Assembly: GCF_016861605.1 (NCBI RefSeq)
Contig: NZ_BOLM01000012.1
Coordinates: 1-64,000, forward strand
DNA length: 64,000 nucleotides
Reading direction: 5' to 3'
Origin: Levilactobacillus wangkuiensis
Lineage (GTDB): Bacteria; Bacillota; Bacilli; Lactobacillales; Lactobacillaceae
Under the pieces are notes generated by a model that searched no databases, was not told the DNA's origin, and saw nothing but the letters and a program-made list of their open reading frames with translations. The position numbers and the translations under genes are program-made. Positions 16,969-26,194 of this stretch are shown here, piece after piece (within the stretch, counting starts at the first letter, position 1; each line of letters starts with the position of its first letter).

Positions 16969-19275
16969 CTAATTTTGAAATTCGTGTTCGATCGTGAGGT
17001 CTGACGCGGGAATCTTGTTGGAGGCAATCAGCGGGGAGGCCGCGCCGATGCATAACAGCGTCAAATGGTGCATGGCCCGCGACGCAATCGTGTAGAGCGT
17101 CCCGGTCAGCTGCTCATTGGGATAATTCTCCGCGGACACGTTGTAGGCGATGACGCTGTCGAACTCGAGGCCCTTGGCCAGGTAGATTGGCAGGACGACG
17201 ATGCCCTTTGGCAGGGAACGGTCGGTGTCCGTCAGCCGCGTGATGTCGAAGTCGCGGTGGAGTTCCTGGTAAACGTACTTGGCCTCCGCCGTGCTCTTGG
17301 TCAGGATGGCCACGGTGCCGTTGGTCGCGAGCTCTAATTTCAGCTCGTGAGCTAACGCCTTGAAGGCCGCCGCGGCATCGTAGCGGATGATGACCTTCGG
17401 CAGGTCGCCCGGCCGGTTGAAGGCCTCAATCTGGTCACCGTCGGGCAGGAGTGCCTTGGCAAAGGTGGTGATGGGCAACGTCGAGCGGTAGGACCGCCGC
17501 AACGTAATCAGCCGAGACCGCTTGACGTTTAGCGCGGCGTCCAACTTTTTCAAAATGGTTTCCGGTGCTTCCACGGCCTTGAACAGCGCCTGTTCGCTGT
17601 CGCCCAACAGGGTGAGCTTGGCCCGGGGAAAGGCGTGTTGCAGGTAAATCAGTTGGGCCATCGAATAGTCCTGCATCTCATCGACAAACAGGTGCTGCAT
17701 CCGGTGATTGGCCCCGCCACCCGCGAGAATGTCCCGCAGGTAGAGCAACGGCGCCGCGTCGGTCAGCGCCAGCCGGTGAAACTCAATGTCGTGTTGGTAG
17801 GCATCGATGACCGTTTGCCAGTCATCAGCGGAGACGTCGTCCGGTAGGGGACACTGTTGCAGAAACGCCGTGTACTGGCTGTAGGCGTCCAAGAAGTAGC
17901 CGTTGTAAATGGCATCGTCGACCGACCGCAAGCGCCGCCGAACAATTTGCCGGGCGATGAAGTCAATTTCATCGTCCAACTGCTCGAATTGGCCGAGGTG
18001 TTTTTCGCCCAACAGATTGTGGTAATCCTCATCGCTGAGTTGGTCGATGGTATCGCGGACCCAGTCCGCCTTGGCCTCGTCGGCGATGCGGTGCTTGAGC
18101 CGTTTTTCCAGGGCGTTCTTGGTCCGAAGTAGGCGGTCGGCCGGCGCCGTGGCGTCTGGGAATTGGCTGTAGATATCGCGAATTTCTTCCTTACTGAAGA
18201 AGACACGACTCTTGAAGCGAATATCCGTGAATTTCAAATCGGCCGGTGAACACTGGTAACAGTAGTCCTTGACCGCCGTCATCATGGCCGCACTTTCCCG
18301 GAAATTGCGCAGGGGGAGGTTGACCGGTGTTTTCTGGTCGGCCTCGTAGCGTTCAAATTGCGTTTGCACGTTGAGTCCCTGGAATCGTTGCGTCAGGAAC
18401 TCTGCCAACGTGACCTGCCGCATGTTCCGCTCACCCAGGCTGGGGAGCACGTCGCTGATGTAGTGACTGAACAGGCGGTTAGGCGAAAACAGAACGATTT
18501 GATCAGCCTCTAGATCCCGCCGACTGTGATACAGCAGGAAGGCGATTCGTTGTAAAATGGCGGACGTCTTGCCGGAACCGGCGACCCCTTGGACTACCAG
18601 AAGGTCACTCTTGGTATCACGGATGATGTCGTTTTGTTCGCGTTGAATAGTCGCCACGATATTTTGCATGGTGGCGTCGTTTTGCTCGCCCAGGGCATGC
18701 TGGAGCATTTCATCCCCCACGGTTTCGTTGGTGTCGAACATGCTCTCGATTTGCCCATTTTGAATCAAAAATTGGCGTTTCTTTAAGAGGTCGGTCTGTT
18801 GGTCGCCAGCGGGGGTGCTGTAGGCGACCTTCCCTAACACTCCGTTGTAGTAGATACTGGAGATGGGGGCGCGCCAGTCGTAGACCAAAAAGTTCTGGTC
18901 ATCGTCGACGAATGAGGCGGTCCCAATGTAGAGGGACTCGGACTGCGTTTCGCCCGGATCCTGGATGTCAATGCGGCCAAAGTAAGGGGACTTCTGGAGT
19001 TCCTTAAAGGTATCCAATTGGTCTTGAATAATGTTTTGGTTTTCAGTCAGCCGGGAGACCAGCGCCCGTTGCTGTTGCAGTTCAGCACTGGTTTCGATTC
19101 GGTCATCGACTTCAAACCAGTTGACCGAGGTGTTTTCACTATAATTCTGCAGGACGTTGCGCAATTCTTGGTGCGCGGCGTTGTAGTCGGCATCGGTCTT
19201 CGCGATGCGCTTACCAATTTCATTTGCCACGCGGTCGACGCGCTGCTGTTCCTGTGCTTCTTCGCTGGTGGTCAA
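16969..19275 (-). CDS. helD: RNA polymerase recycling motor ATPase HelD
   Basis: 768 residues, the usual HelD size. It is a UvrD-like superfamily 1 helicase: Walker A VQGVAGSGKTSAIL around residues 228-240 (K236), Walker B LFVDEMQDYS in the middle, helicase motif LTLLGDSEQALF and C-terminal motif YLAKGLEFDSVIAYN. The N-terminal 80 residues are predicted coiled coil (ANEIGKRIAKTDADYNAAHQELRN), the arm that enters the RNA polymerase secondary channel in characterised homologues. HelD releases stalled or post-termination RNA polymerase from DNA/RNA. TTG start with AAAGGAGG 8 nt upstream. Monocistronic. Confidence 0.88.
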   Translation of the reverse strand: MTTSEEAQEQQRVDRVANEIGKRIAKTDADYNAAHQELRNVLQNYSENTSVNWFEVDDRIETSAELQQQRALVSRLTENQNIIQDQLDTFKELQKSPYFGRIDIQDPGETQSESLYIGTASFVDDDQNFLVYDWRAPISSIYYNGVLGKVAYSTPAGDQQTDLLKKRQFLIQNGQIESMFDTNETVGDEMLQHALGEQNDATMQNIVATIQREQNDIIRDTKSDLLVVQGVAGSGKTSAILQRIAFLLYHSRRDLEADQIVLFSPNRLFSHYISDVLPSLGERNMRQVTLAEFLTQRFQGLNVQTQFERYEADQKTPVNLPLRNFRESAAMMTAVKDYCYQCSPADLKFTDIRFKSRVFFSKEEIRDIYSQFPDATAPADRLLRTKNALEKRLKHRIADEAKADWVRDTIDQLSDEDYHNLLGEKHLGQFEQLDDEIDFIARQIVRRRLRSVDDAIYNGYFLDAYSQYTAFLQQCPLPDDVSADDWQTVIDAYQHDIEFHRLALTDAAPLLYLRDILAGGGANHRMQHLFVDEMQDYSMAQLIYLQHAFPRAKLTLLGDSEQALFKAVEAPETILKKLDAALNVKRSRLITLRRSYRSTLPITTFAKALLPDGDQIEAFNRPGDLPKVIIRYDAAAAFKALAHELKLELATNGTVAILTKSTAEAKYVYQELHRDFDITRLTDTDRSLPKGIVVLPIYLAKGLEFDSVIAYNVSAENYPNEQLTGTLYTIASRAMHHLTLLCIGAASPLIASNKIPASDLTIEHEFQN

Positions 19276-19388
19276 ACTGACCGCCTCCTTTTGCTAGGCT
19301 AAAGTGCCTAACAAGTTTAGTCATATTCCCCGGCCGTGTCAATCAATCCCCCTTCGATTGTCGCCATTTTTCTTTTGGGGGTTGGTTT

Positions 19389-20189
19389 CGCCCTTCCGGG
19401 TGGGTCAAAATAGGCCGGAACGCTGTGGGGAGGACGCCCCGAGCCTGAGGGGCGGTCTCGGGACTTGCTTTGAGCCTCAAAGGTCGAGTCTCAAAGTCAC
19501 CATTTCCTGAGGTGCCCTCAGGAAATCCCGCGGCTGAGCCTATTTTGAACCACCCTGCAGGGCTGACGGTGGTGAGGGTTGGCAGCAATCGGAGTGGGAT
19601 TGCACTGACACTTAGTTTTTTCAGCATCATTAGATATTGTGGGCGGTCTCCAGTCTTGCTTTGAGCCTCGAAAGGCGGGTCTCAAAGTCACCATTTCCTG
19701 AGGTACCCTCAGGAAATCCCACGGCTGAGTCTATTTAGCCCCGCCCTGCGGCTGACGGTGGCGGAAGGTGGCGACAATCGGAGTGGGATTCGGCTAACAC
19801 TTTGTTCTTCTTTAGATGGATGTGGTGGGGAGGACGCCCCGAGCCTGAGGGCGGTCTCGGGACTTGCTTTGAGCCTCAAAGGTCGAGTCTCAAAGTCACC
19901 ATTTCCTGAGGTGCCCTCAGGAAATCCCGCGGCTGGGCCTATTTTGAACCACCCTGCAGGGCTGACGGTGGCGGAGGTTGGCGACAAGCGGAGTGGAATT
20001 CGCTGATACTTTGTTCTTTTGCCTCTTGTCAGTGGAGGTTGTGGGCTGACGATTGGAGCCAAAGGGCGGTCTCCAGTTTTGCTTTGAGCCTCAAGGGTCG
20101 AGCCTCAAAGTCACCATTTCCTGAGGTGCCCTCAGGAAATCCCGCGGCTGAGCCTATTTTGAACCACCCTGCAGGGCTGACGGTGGCGG
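19389..20189 (+). repeat. Tandem array of four R2 structured repeats
   Basis: Four head-to-tail copies: 19389-19574 (complete), about 19638-19764, 19825-19974 and 20041-20189 (5' basal strand degraded). The complete copy has basal helix GGGTGGGTCAAAATAGG / CCTATTTTGAACCACCC, hairpin A CCCGAGCCTGAGG..GGTCTCGGG, hairpin B CTTTGAG..CTCAAAG and hairpin C TTTCCTGAGG/CCTCAGGAAA. Copies also share about 40 nt of downstream sequence (GGCGACAATCGGAGTGGGAT), so the duplicated unit is about 230 nt. No gene in 19276-20389. Confidence 0.88.
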
Positions 20190-20287
20190 AGGTTGGCGAC
20201 AATCGGAGTGGGATTCGCTGATACTTAGTTCCCTTGTAATCTATTCAGCAGCGCACCAATTTTCTAGATTATAAGTTATCCTTACGA

Positions 20288-20316
20288 TGTAAGCGCTTTT
20301 ATGATACGCTTATAGT
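20288..20316 (+). promoter_or_regulatory. CcpA cre site and promoter of the alcohol dehydrogenase gene
   Basis: TGTAAGCGCTTTTA at 20288-20301 matches the cre consensus TGWAANCGNTNWCA at all but one defined position. TATAGT at 20311-20316 is the likely -10, so the cre box covers the -35 region: carbon catabolite repression is predicted. Confidence 0.65.
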
Positions 20317-20389
20317 ATCCCATTAGTTTTACATTTTGTGATACATAAGCATAGTTGTCGTTTCTCTGAGCTTAGAAAGGATGATTTGA

Positions 20390-21340
20390 ATGCAAGGCTG
20401 GCAATTTACGAAGACGCATGAACCACTACAATTGGTTGAGGTCGCTGATCCTGTTGCGGCGGCTGGGCAGGTTGTGATTGACATCAAGGCTTCCGGGTTG
20501 TGTCATACTGACGTGACTATCATTGACGATCCTGGGTGGATGGATTTGATTCAACCGCCAGTTATTTTAGGGCATGAATGTGCGGGCGTGATTGCATCCG
20601 TCGGCACGGGGGTGACTAAATTTAAACCGGGTGACCGGGTTGGGGTTTGCCCCATTGATCCGGACACCCAAGTCTCAATCGGCGGGGTCGTTGACGGGGC
20701 CTATGCCAACAAACTCGTTGTCCCCCAGACTGAGTTGATCCCATTGCCCGACAACGTGTCCTTCATTGATGGTGCCGCAGCAACTGATGCCGGCATGACC
20801 TCTCACCGAGCTATCTTTGGCGTCGGTGGTGCCAAGGTGGGGATGAAGGTTGGTATCGTCGGCATTGGAGGTATCGGGGACTTTGGTGCCCAGCTCGCGA
20901 TTGCGGCAGGTTGTGATGTCTATGCCGCTGACCCGAAGCCAGCCGCTAAAAATATGGCTGAGGCGATGGGCTGCAAGGGCATCTTCGACGATGTCAGTGA
21001 AATGAAAGATATTGCCCCAGACCTCATCGTGGACTTCGCCGGCTTCGACAGCACCACGAGCCACGCCTTATCCGTTGTCGCACCCGGTGGCAAGGTCGTC
21101 GTGGTGGGGATGGGGATTCTCCATTCAACCATCAGCACCTGGGATCTGATCATGAAACGCGCTCAGGTCGTTGGTAGCATGGGCGGTGACAGCTCAGACA
21201 TTGCGTTTTGTTATGACGCGCTGTCCAAAGGCCAGGTCAAGCCAACGCTGTCGACCATCGACTTCAGTAAAATCGATGAAGGGCTGGAAACGTTGCGTCA
21301 AGGTGGCGTGACCGGTCGACTGATTGCCACACAGGATTAG
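20390..21340 (+). CDS. Zinc-type alcohol dehydrogenase lacking the structural-zinc lobe
   Basis: 316 residues; GAAAGGATG precedes the ATG. Medium-chain dehydrogenase: catalytic zinc ligands in ASGLCHTD and GHE (GHECAGVIASVG), Rossmann motif GIGGIGDFGAQLA. Members of about 340 residues carry a lobe with four cysteines binding structural zinc right after GDRV; here GDRVGVCPIDPDTQVSIGG leads straight to VDGAYANK with a single Cys, so that lobe is missing, explaining the short length. Substrate unknown; probable NAD(P)H-dependent alcohol/aldehyde interconversion. cre site upstream, terminator downstream. Confidence 0.82.
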   Translation: MQGWQFTKTHEPLQLVEVADPVAAAGQVVIDIKASGLCHTDVTIIDDPGWMDLIQPPVILGHECAGVIASVGTGVTKFKPGDRVGVCPIDPDTQVSIGGVVDGAYANKLVVPQTELIPLPDNVSFIDGAAATDAGMTSHRAIFGVGGAKVGMKVGIVGIGGIGDFGAQLAIAAGCDVYAADPKPAAKNMAEAMGCKGIFDDVSEMKDIAPDLIVDFAGFDSTTSHALSVVAPGGKVVVVGMGILHSTISTWDLIMKRAQVVGSMGGDSSDIAFCYDALSKGQVKPTLSTIDFSKIDEGLETLRQGGVTGRLIATQD

Positions 21341-21354
21341 TTATTTTTAAATTT

Positions 21355-21393
21355 GAAATCATCATCAGCGGGTAAATGCTGGTGATGATTTTT
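21355..21393 (+). terminator. Terminator after the alcohol dehydrogenase gene
   Basis: AAATCATCATCAGC pairs with GCTGGTGATGATTT, followed by T5. Confidence 0.85.
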
Positions 21394-21544
21394 AGGCTAT
21401 CAGTACTTACTGCGGCATGTAAGCCGGGACAAATAAGTCACGTAAGTCAGTCCAAAATGAGTCACGACCGCCAACGCTTTCAGTATAAAAATCTTTGTGG
21501 AAGTTACCAGTTTACTTTACCCGAAAAAACCTCTAAAATAAGGA

Positions 21545-21757
21545 AATAGAGCTTGATAAAAGTAGGCCAACATTAGAGAAAAACCGCTCGTGCTGAAACG
21601 GTTTTACGGCCCAAATGGGTCAAGCAAGTTTCATTTAATCGATAATTAATTATCGCGGTGTCGCCGTTATTGACGAGAGTGGTGGTCCCAACGACCACAA
21701 ATTAGGTGGTACCGCGCACGAGCGTCCTATTGGCAATTGGCCAGTAGGGCGCTTTTT
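21545..21757 (+). promoter_or_regulatory. T-box riboswitch of trpS (tRNA-Trp sensing)
   Basis: Stem I spans about 21545-21640, its base formed by GAGCTTGAT and GTCAAGC; a TGG codon at 21616-21618 lies in the specifier-loop position, fitting Trp. The T-box core AGGTGGTACCGCG is at 21704-21716. The terminator (21720-21757, AGCGTCCTATTGGC / GCCAGTAGGGCGCT then T5) overlaps the antiterminator partner. Uncharged tRNA-Trp should stabilise the antiterminator and allow trpS transcription. The 21394-21544 interval before it shows nothing else clear. Confidence 0.9.
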
Positions 21758-21774
21758 CAGAAAGGAAGAACAAA

Positions 21775-22794
21775 ATGAGTAAAAAACACGTTATTTTAAC
21801 TGGAGACCGACCAACAGGTAAGCTACATATTGGGCATTACGTGGGGTCGTTGAAGAACCGAGTCGCTTTGCAAAACACCGGTGATTACGATACTTATATC
21901 ATGATTGCGGACATGCAGGCCCTGACCGACAACGCCCGGGATCCCGAAAAGATTCGCCACAGCCTGTTACAGGTCGCTTTGGACTACCTGGCCGTGGGTA
22001 TCGACCCCGCCAAGTCTACGATTCTGGTGCAATCCCAGATTCCTGCCTTGAACGAGCTGACCATGGCCTACCTGAACCTGGTTTCCGTTTCCCGGTTGAA
22101 CCGAAACCCAACCGTTAAGACTGAAATTAAGCAAAAGGCCTTTGGCGAAAGTGTGCCCGCTGGTTTCTTCATCTACCCAGTTAGCCAAGCCGCTGATATC
22201 ACGGCGTTCAAGGCCGACACGGTCCCTGTTGGGGAAGACCAAGAACCCATGCTGGAACAAACCCGCGAAATTGTGCGGAGCTTTAACAGCATTTACCAAC
22301 AAGAGATTCTGGTTGAACCTGAAGGCTACTTCCCACCTAAGGGGCAAGGCCGGATTCCTGGCTTGGATGGCAACGCCAAGATGAGTAAGTCCCTCGACAA
22401 CGCCATTTACCTGGGCGACAGCGCCGATGAGATTCAAAAGAAGATCATGTCCATGTACACGGACCCAGAACACATTCACATCGAAGATCCTGGTCATATC
22501 GAAGGCAACACCGTGTTCACCTACCTCGACATTTTTGCCGATGATCATGAACACGTTGAAGAATTAAAGGCCCAATACCAACACGGTGGCCTAGGTGACG
22601 TCAAGATCAAGCGGTACCTGAACGAGGTCTTACAAGCTAAATTACAACCAATCCGCGAACGCCGTGAAGCCTTCGCTGCCGATGAGGGCGCCGTTTACGA
22701 CATCCTTAAGCAGGGGAGCGAAAAGGCTAACCAAGTCGCCGCACAGACGTTACGTGAAGTTCGGCACGCGATTGGTATTGATTACTTCGGTTAG
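21775..22794 (+). CDS. trpS: Tryptophanyl-tRNA synthetase
   Basis: 339 residues, class I synthetase. HIGH motif in [12 protein letters not shown] near the N-terminus, KMSKS in [17 protein letters not shown] in the middle, which is the compact TrpRS pattern. It attaches tryptophan to tRNA-Trp in the cytoplasm. GAAAGGAAG precedes the ATG. Its leader is a T-box with a TGG specifier, agreeing with the assignment. Ppx follows 20 nt on. Confidence 0.95.
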   Translation: MSKKHVILTGDRPTGKLHIGHYVGSLKNRVALQNTGDYDTYIMIADMQALTDNARDPEKIRHSLLQVALDYLAVGIDPAKSTILVQSQIPALNELTMAYLNLVSVSRLNRNPTVKTEIKQKAFGESVPAGFFIYPVSQAADITAFKADTVPVGEDQEPMLEQTREIVRSFNSIYQQEILVEPEGYFPPKGQGRIPGLDGNAKMSKSLDNAIYLGDSADEIQKKIMSMYTDPEHIHIEDPGHIEGNTVFTYLDIFADDHEHVEELKAQYQHGGLGDVKIKRYLNEVLQAKLQPIRERREAFAADEGAVYDILKQGSEKANQVAAQTLREVRHAIGIDYFG

Positions 22795-22814
22795 ATTGAA
22801 ACGGGGGATGAACA

Positions 22815-23735
22815 ATGCAAAACTTAGCCATTGTTGATTTGGGCTCTAACTCGGTCCGGATGGCCGTTAACGAACTGCATGACGACGGCACGTACCGTGA
22901 AGTCAACCGCATCAAGGCTGACAGCCGTTTGTCAGAGGGGATGGGTCCCGAAAAGATCCTCCAACCGAAGGCGATGGACCGCACGATTGCGGCGCTGAAG
23001 TCGTTTCGACCGTACTATGAGCAGTTGCCCCATTTAATTGTTAGGGGAATTGCGACGGCGGCCGTACGCCAAGCCCGCAACCGCGACGAATTTTTAAAAC
23101 GCGTCGCAGCGGCCACGAACATTGAATTAGAAGTGTTGTCTGGGGACCAGGAAGCCTACTACGACTACCTGGGCGCAGTCAACCGGTTAAAAATTAAGGA
23201 TTGTCTGTTGCTGGATACTGGTGGGGCCAGCTGTGAACTGGTTCACGTCAAAGATGGCCGCGATGCCAACCTGATCAGTGTGCCGTTTGGCGCCGTCAAC
23301 CTGTCGGAACAGTTCCGGCTCGATGACCGCGTTACGGCCGTAGACTTGTTCTCCGCTCAGGTTTTCCTCCGCGAACGCCTCCAGGACATTTGGTGGCTCA
23401 ATGATGCCAAACACCTGCCACTGGTGCTCTTGGGTGGGGCCAATCGGACACTGGCCCGGATGAACCGTCAGCAGCAAAAGATTTTGCACGTCGAAAATAT
23501 TCACGGGTATCGGCTCACCACTGGTCAAGTCATGAAGACGTTTGAACGGTTACTGCGGGTACCTTTGCGGGAACGCAAGCGGATCTCTGGCCTAGAGACG
23601 GAGCGGGCTGATATTATTATCGGGGGAATGTTACCCCTGGTCACGCTGCTCCAAATGCTGGATTCCGACCGGGTCATTTTCTCTGAAAGTGGCGTCCGGG
23701 AGGGCATCATCTCCGAGTACCTGAGTCAACGTTAG
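22815..23735 (+). CDS. ppx: Ppx/GppA family phosphatase (exopolyphosphatase-like)
   Basis: 306 residues, an actin-like ASKHA fold: IVDLGSNSVRMAV (phosphate 1 motif), GIATAAVRQARN, LLLDTGGASCELVHV (phosphate 2) and LLGGANRTLARM. Only the catalytic Ppx-GppA domain is present; the C-terminal HD-like domain of the E. coli enzyme is absent, as in many Firmicutes. It hydrolyses polyphosphate ends or pppGpp; which one cannot be told from sequence. GGGGGATG is the ribosome site. Its TAG stop (23733-23735) overlaps the ribosome site of mvaA, so trpS-ppx-mvaA-HELLH gene may share a transcript. Confidence 0.85.
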   Translation: MQNLAIVDLGSNSVRMAVNELHDDGTYREVNRIKADSRLSEGMGPEKILQPKAMDRTIAALKSFRPYYEQLPHLIVRGIATAAVRQARNRDEFLKRVAAATNIELEVLSGDQEAYYDYLGAVNRLKIKDCLLLDTGGASCELVHVKDGRDANLISVPFGAVNLSEQFRLDDRVTAVDLFSAQVFLRERLQDIWWLNDAKHLPLVLLGGANRTLARMNRQQQKILHVENIHGYRLTTGQVMKTFERLLRVPLRERKRISGLETERADIIIGGMLPLVTLLQMLDSDRVIFSESGVREGIISEYLSQR

Positions 23736-23747
23736 GAGGGGACATCA

Positions 23748-25010
23748 ATCAACCAACCACCATTTTACCGGCTACCTTATGAGGCGCGCCGGGACCAAAT
23801 TGCCAGCCAAAGCCATTTGACGGTCGACCAGTTAGTTGAGCTGACCGCCCATCGACAGGCGACCGACGAGAATTTAATTGAAAATTATCTCACGACGTAC
23901 GGCCTGCCCGAGGGGGTGGCCGTAAACCTGACCGTCGATGGCCGACCGGTAACGGTGCCGATGGTGACTGAGGAACCCTCAGTCATCGCAGCAGCTAGCA
24001 ATGGTGGCCGGCTATTGGCCAGTCCAACGGGGATTGAGACCCAGGTTACCCAGCGAGAATTGATGGGGCAAATCGTTTTCAGTCACGTCATTGATCCCCG
24101 TGATTTAGTGAAATGGTTGACGGCTAACCGTAAGCGACTTCTTAACGTTGCCGATGCGGCCCACCCCAGCCTGATTACCCACGGAGGTGGCGCTAGCAGT
24201 CTACGGATTCGCCAGCTGCCGCCCGATTGGGTATTGCTAGACGTCTTCATTGATGTCGGCGAGGCCATGGGCGCCAATCTGGTCAATACCATGACGGAAG
24301 CCGTGGCAGCGGACATCAAGGCGCACCGCGACGAGGATATTCTAATGAGTATTCTCAGTAATTACGCGACGCACAGCCTGGTAACCGCGACCTGTGAAGT
24401 GCCGGTCGACCAGGTGAAAACGCTCACGATTGCCGGAGCCGCGGTGGCCCAACGCATCGTTGAGGCCAGTGACCTGGCTCAGGTCGATCCGTACCGCGCC
24501 GTGACTCACAACAAGGGCATTATGAACGGTATCGATGCCGTCGTCCTGGCGATGGGCAACGACTGGCGGGCCGTCGAGAGCGGCGTACACGCCTATGCGA
24601 GTCGCAATGGTCAGTATCAGGGACTCAGCCAGTGGTCAATCGTTGATGGCAAATTACGCGGCGAGTTGACGCTACCCCTGGCCTTGGGCTTTGTGGGCGG
24701 CGCCACGCGTGTGTTACCACTGGTGAAGGTGAACCAACAGATTGCTCACGTGACGAGTGCTCGTGAACTCATGGGGATCACCGCGGCGGTCGGACTCGCC
24801 CAGAACGTGGCGGCCTTGCGCGCACTGGTGACCGACGGCATTCAACGCGGCCACATGTCCCTGCAACGCAAGTCGTTGGCCTTATCCGTTGGGGCGACCC
24901 CCATGGAGCTGCCAGCAGTGATGCAACGCTTAGCGACCATCACTCAGCCAACTATGGCGCAGGCCCAAGCGGCCCTAACCGCCGTCCGTCAAGCAAATTT
25001 AAAGGAATAG
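23748..25010 (+). CDS. mvaA: Hydroxymethylglutaryl-CoA reductase, class II; apparent ATC start codon
   Basis: About 420 residues; makes mevalonate from HMG-CoA in isoprenoid synthesis. Catalytic features: Glu near residue 75-76 (TEEPSVIAAAS), GEAMGANLVNTM, THNKGIMNGIDAV, and His369 (RGHMSLQ). The first usable ATG/GTG/TTG in frame is TTG 23817, which has no ribosome site and would cut off the conserved N-terminus (PPFYRLPYEARRDQIASQSH, typical class II start). AGGAGGGG (23734-23741) lies 6 nt before an in-frame ATC at 23748, and a stop at 23733-23735 closes the frame just upstream. Initiation at ATC is therefore inferred. The downstream gene begins immediately after the stop. Confidence 0.88.
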   Translation: MNQPPFYRLPYEARRDQIASQSHLTVDQLVELTAHRQATDENLIENYLTTYGLPEGVAVNLTVDGRPVTVPMVTEEPSVIAAASNGGRLLASPTGIETQVTQRELMGQIVFSHVIDPRDLVKWLTANRKRLLNVADAAHPSLITHGGGASSLRIRQLPPDWVLLDVFIDVGEAMGANLVNTMTEAVAADIKAHRDEDILMSILSNYATHSLVTATCEVPVDQVKTLTIAGAAVAQRIVEASDLAQVDPYRAVTHNKGIMNGIDAVVLAMGNDWRAVESGVHAYASRNGQYQGLSQWSIVDGKLRGELTLPLALGFVGGATRVLPLVKVNQQIAHVTSARELMGITAAVGLAQNVAALRALVTDGIQRGHMSLQRKSLALSVGATPMELPAVMQRLATITQPTMAQAQAALTAVRQANLKE

Positions 25011-25991
25011 GTGAAAATAAACAGTATGCAAGCAAAAGATGTCAAATTAAATAAAGAGGTTCAAAGCCTGTTAGATCAAGTTAACGCTATCTATCCAGGT
25101 AAGGTTGAAGTCCAATTTATTGGGGAACTGCAAGCCGGTTTCGTCCGGCATGACCAGGCCCAACAGATGCAAATGGGCAAGGACATTGCCATTCAGGTGG
25201 CCGATTTGACCGCGCCAAACTACACGGCCTCACACGAACTGCTCCATTTGTTAATGATTCTGTCTGGGTTCCCACAGGTCTTCTTCTCCTTGACGACCGG
25301 CCAACCCCAACTCGACGAACAACTGATGATCATGGGCACCGAGCTGTATGATATCGTCAGCCACGAAGTCGTGGTCAGTGAACAACGCAAGCACCATTTA
25401 ATTGACGACAATATCAAGGATTTATACTTGAAAGGGGTCACGGCAACCATTAAGCCAGAACCCAACCCAGTCGACGATGAAATGACGTTGCGGACGCTGA
25501 CCTTGCTGGATGCCTTAGTCTTCTTCGGCACCGACGACCAAGACCTGATGGCCCAATTCACCAAGGATTATCCCATCAGTTTCGCTGCCGCTCAGAAGCT
25601 GTACCAAGTTATCACGGAAAAGCCAGTCGACTCACCATTTAGCCTGCGCCGGAACGTGGTCAAGTTGTTCAAGGCCTTCGACGCCCAACTGGAAGCTTGG
25701 AGCTTACCAGCTCTGCACAACACTGAGTTCACAACACTGACCAGCGTCTTGTCTAAGCGGCAATTAAGCCTACAGGTCAAGCAGATCTTTGAGCTGTACC
25801 ACTCAGACATGCACGAGAAGACGACACAACGCCGCGGCTACGTCGGCTTCAATCACGCCGACGAACAAAACGCGTTCGTGCTCCCAGCACCAGCGCCCAA
25901 GGACGATACGCCAGAGTACTTCACGAAAATTTACAGCATGACGGTCGAAGAGCTCTTCAAGCAACTCAAGATGCCATACATCTTGCGGTAG
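25011..25991 (+). CDS. Putative HELLH metalloprotease-like protein (IpaB/EvcA-named family)
   Basis: 326 residues; GTG start at 25011 abuts the mvaA stop, with AAAGGA upstream; ATG 25026 is an alternative. Lactobacillar homologues carry the name IpaB/EvcA family, which implies no known function. H75-E-L-L-H79 in ASHELLHLLM is a zincin-type HExxH motif, followed by a mostly helical protein; a third zinc ligand may lie in TELYDIVSHEVVVSEQRKHH about 35-50 residues later (E or H). No signal peptide, so it is cytoplasmic. Coupling to mvaA is conserved in my recollection of lactobacillar gene order but is not evidence of function. Confidence 0.65.
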   Translation: MKINSMQAKDVKLNKEVQSLLDQVNAIYPGKVEVQFIGELQAGFVRHDQAQQMQMGKDIAIQVADLTAPNYTASHELLHLLMILSGFPQVFFSLTTGQPQLDEQLMIMGTELYDIVSHEVVVSEQRKHHLIDDNIKDLYLKGVTATIKPEPNPVDDEMTLRTLTLLDALVFFGTDDQDLMAQFTKDYPISFAAAQKLYQVITEKPVDSPFSLRRNVVKLFKAFDAQLEAWSLPALHNTEFTTLTSVLSKRQLSLQVKQIFELYHSDMHEKTTQRRGYVGFNHADEQNAFVLPAPAPKDDTPEYFTKIYSMTVEELFKQLKMPYILR

Positions 25992-26010
25992 CTAGACGTG
26001 CGCCTGGGTT

Positions 26011-26194
26011 CGCCTTACCGGGCGGTTAAAATAGGCTGGAACGCGGTGGGCAGGACGTCTCAAGCCGAAAAGCGGTCTTGAGACTCGCTTTGAGCCGCAA
26101 AAGTCGCGTCTCAAAGTCGCCATTTTCTAAGCAAATCACTTAGAAAATCCCACGGCTGAGCCTATTTTAACCGCCCTCACGGCTGACACTGGCG
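26011..26194 (+). repeat. R2 structured intergenic repeat
   Basis: Basal helix GGGCGGTTAAAATAGG / CCTATTTTAACCGCCC; hairpin A TCTCAAGCC..GGTCTTGAGA; hairpin B CTTTGAGCC..GTCTCAAAG; hairpin C TTTTCTAAG/CTTAGAAAA; then CCCACGGCTGAG. Each stem differs from the 19.4-kb copy by paired changes. Confidence 0.88.

Noticed and set aside
16969-19275. Several forward-strand frames of 65-147 codons across helD
   Set aside because: They are shadows of the GC-rich helD gene with no ribosome sites.
19389-20189. CRISPR-like array
   Set aside because: Units are about 230 nt, mostly identical throughout, with no short constant repeat/variable spacer pattern and no cas genes.
19758-20221. Short open frames inside the R2 copies (about 60-80 codons)
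   Set aside because: They recur because the DNA recurs, have no ribosome sites and break in other copies.
23817-25010. TTG 23817 as the mvaA start
   Set aside because: No ribosome site before it and it removes conserved N-terminal residues; the ATC at 23748 fits better.
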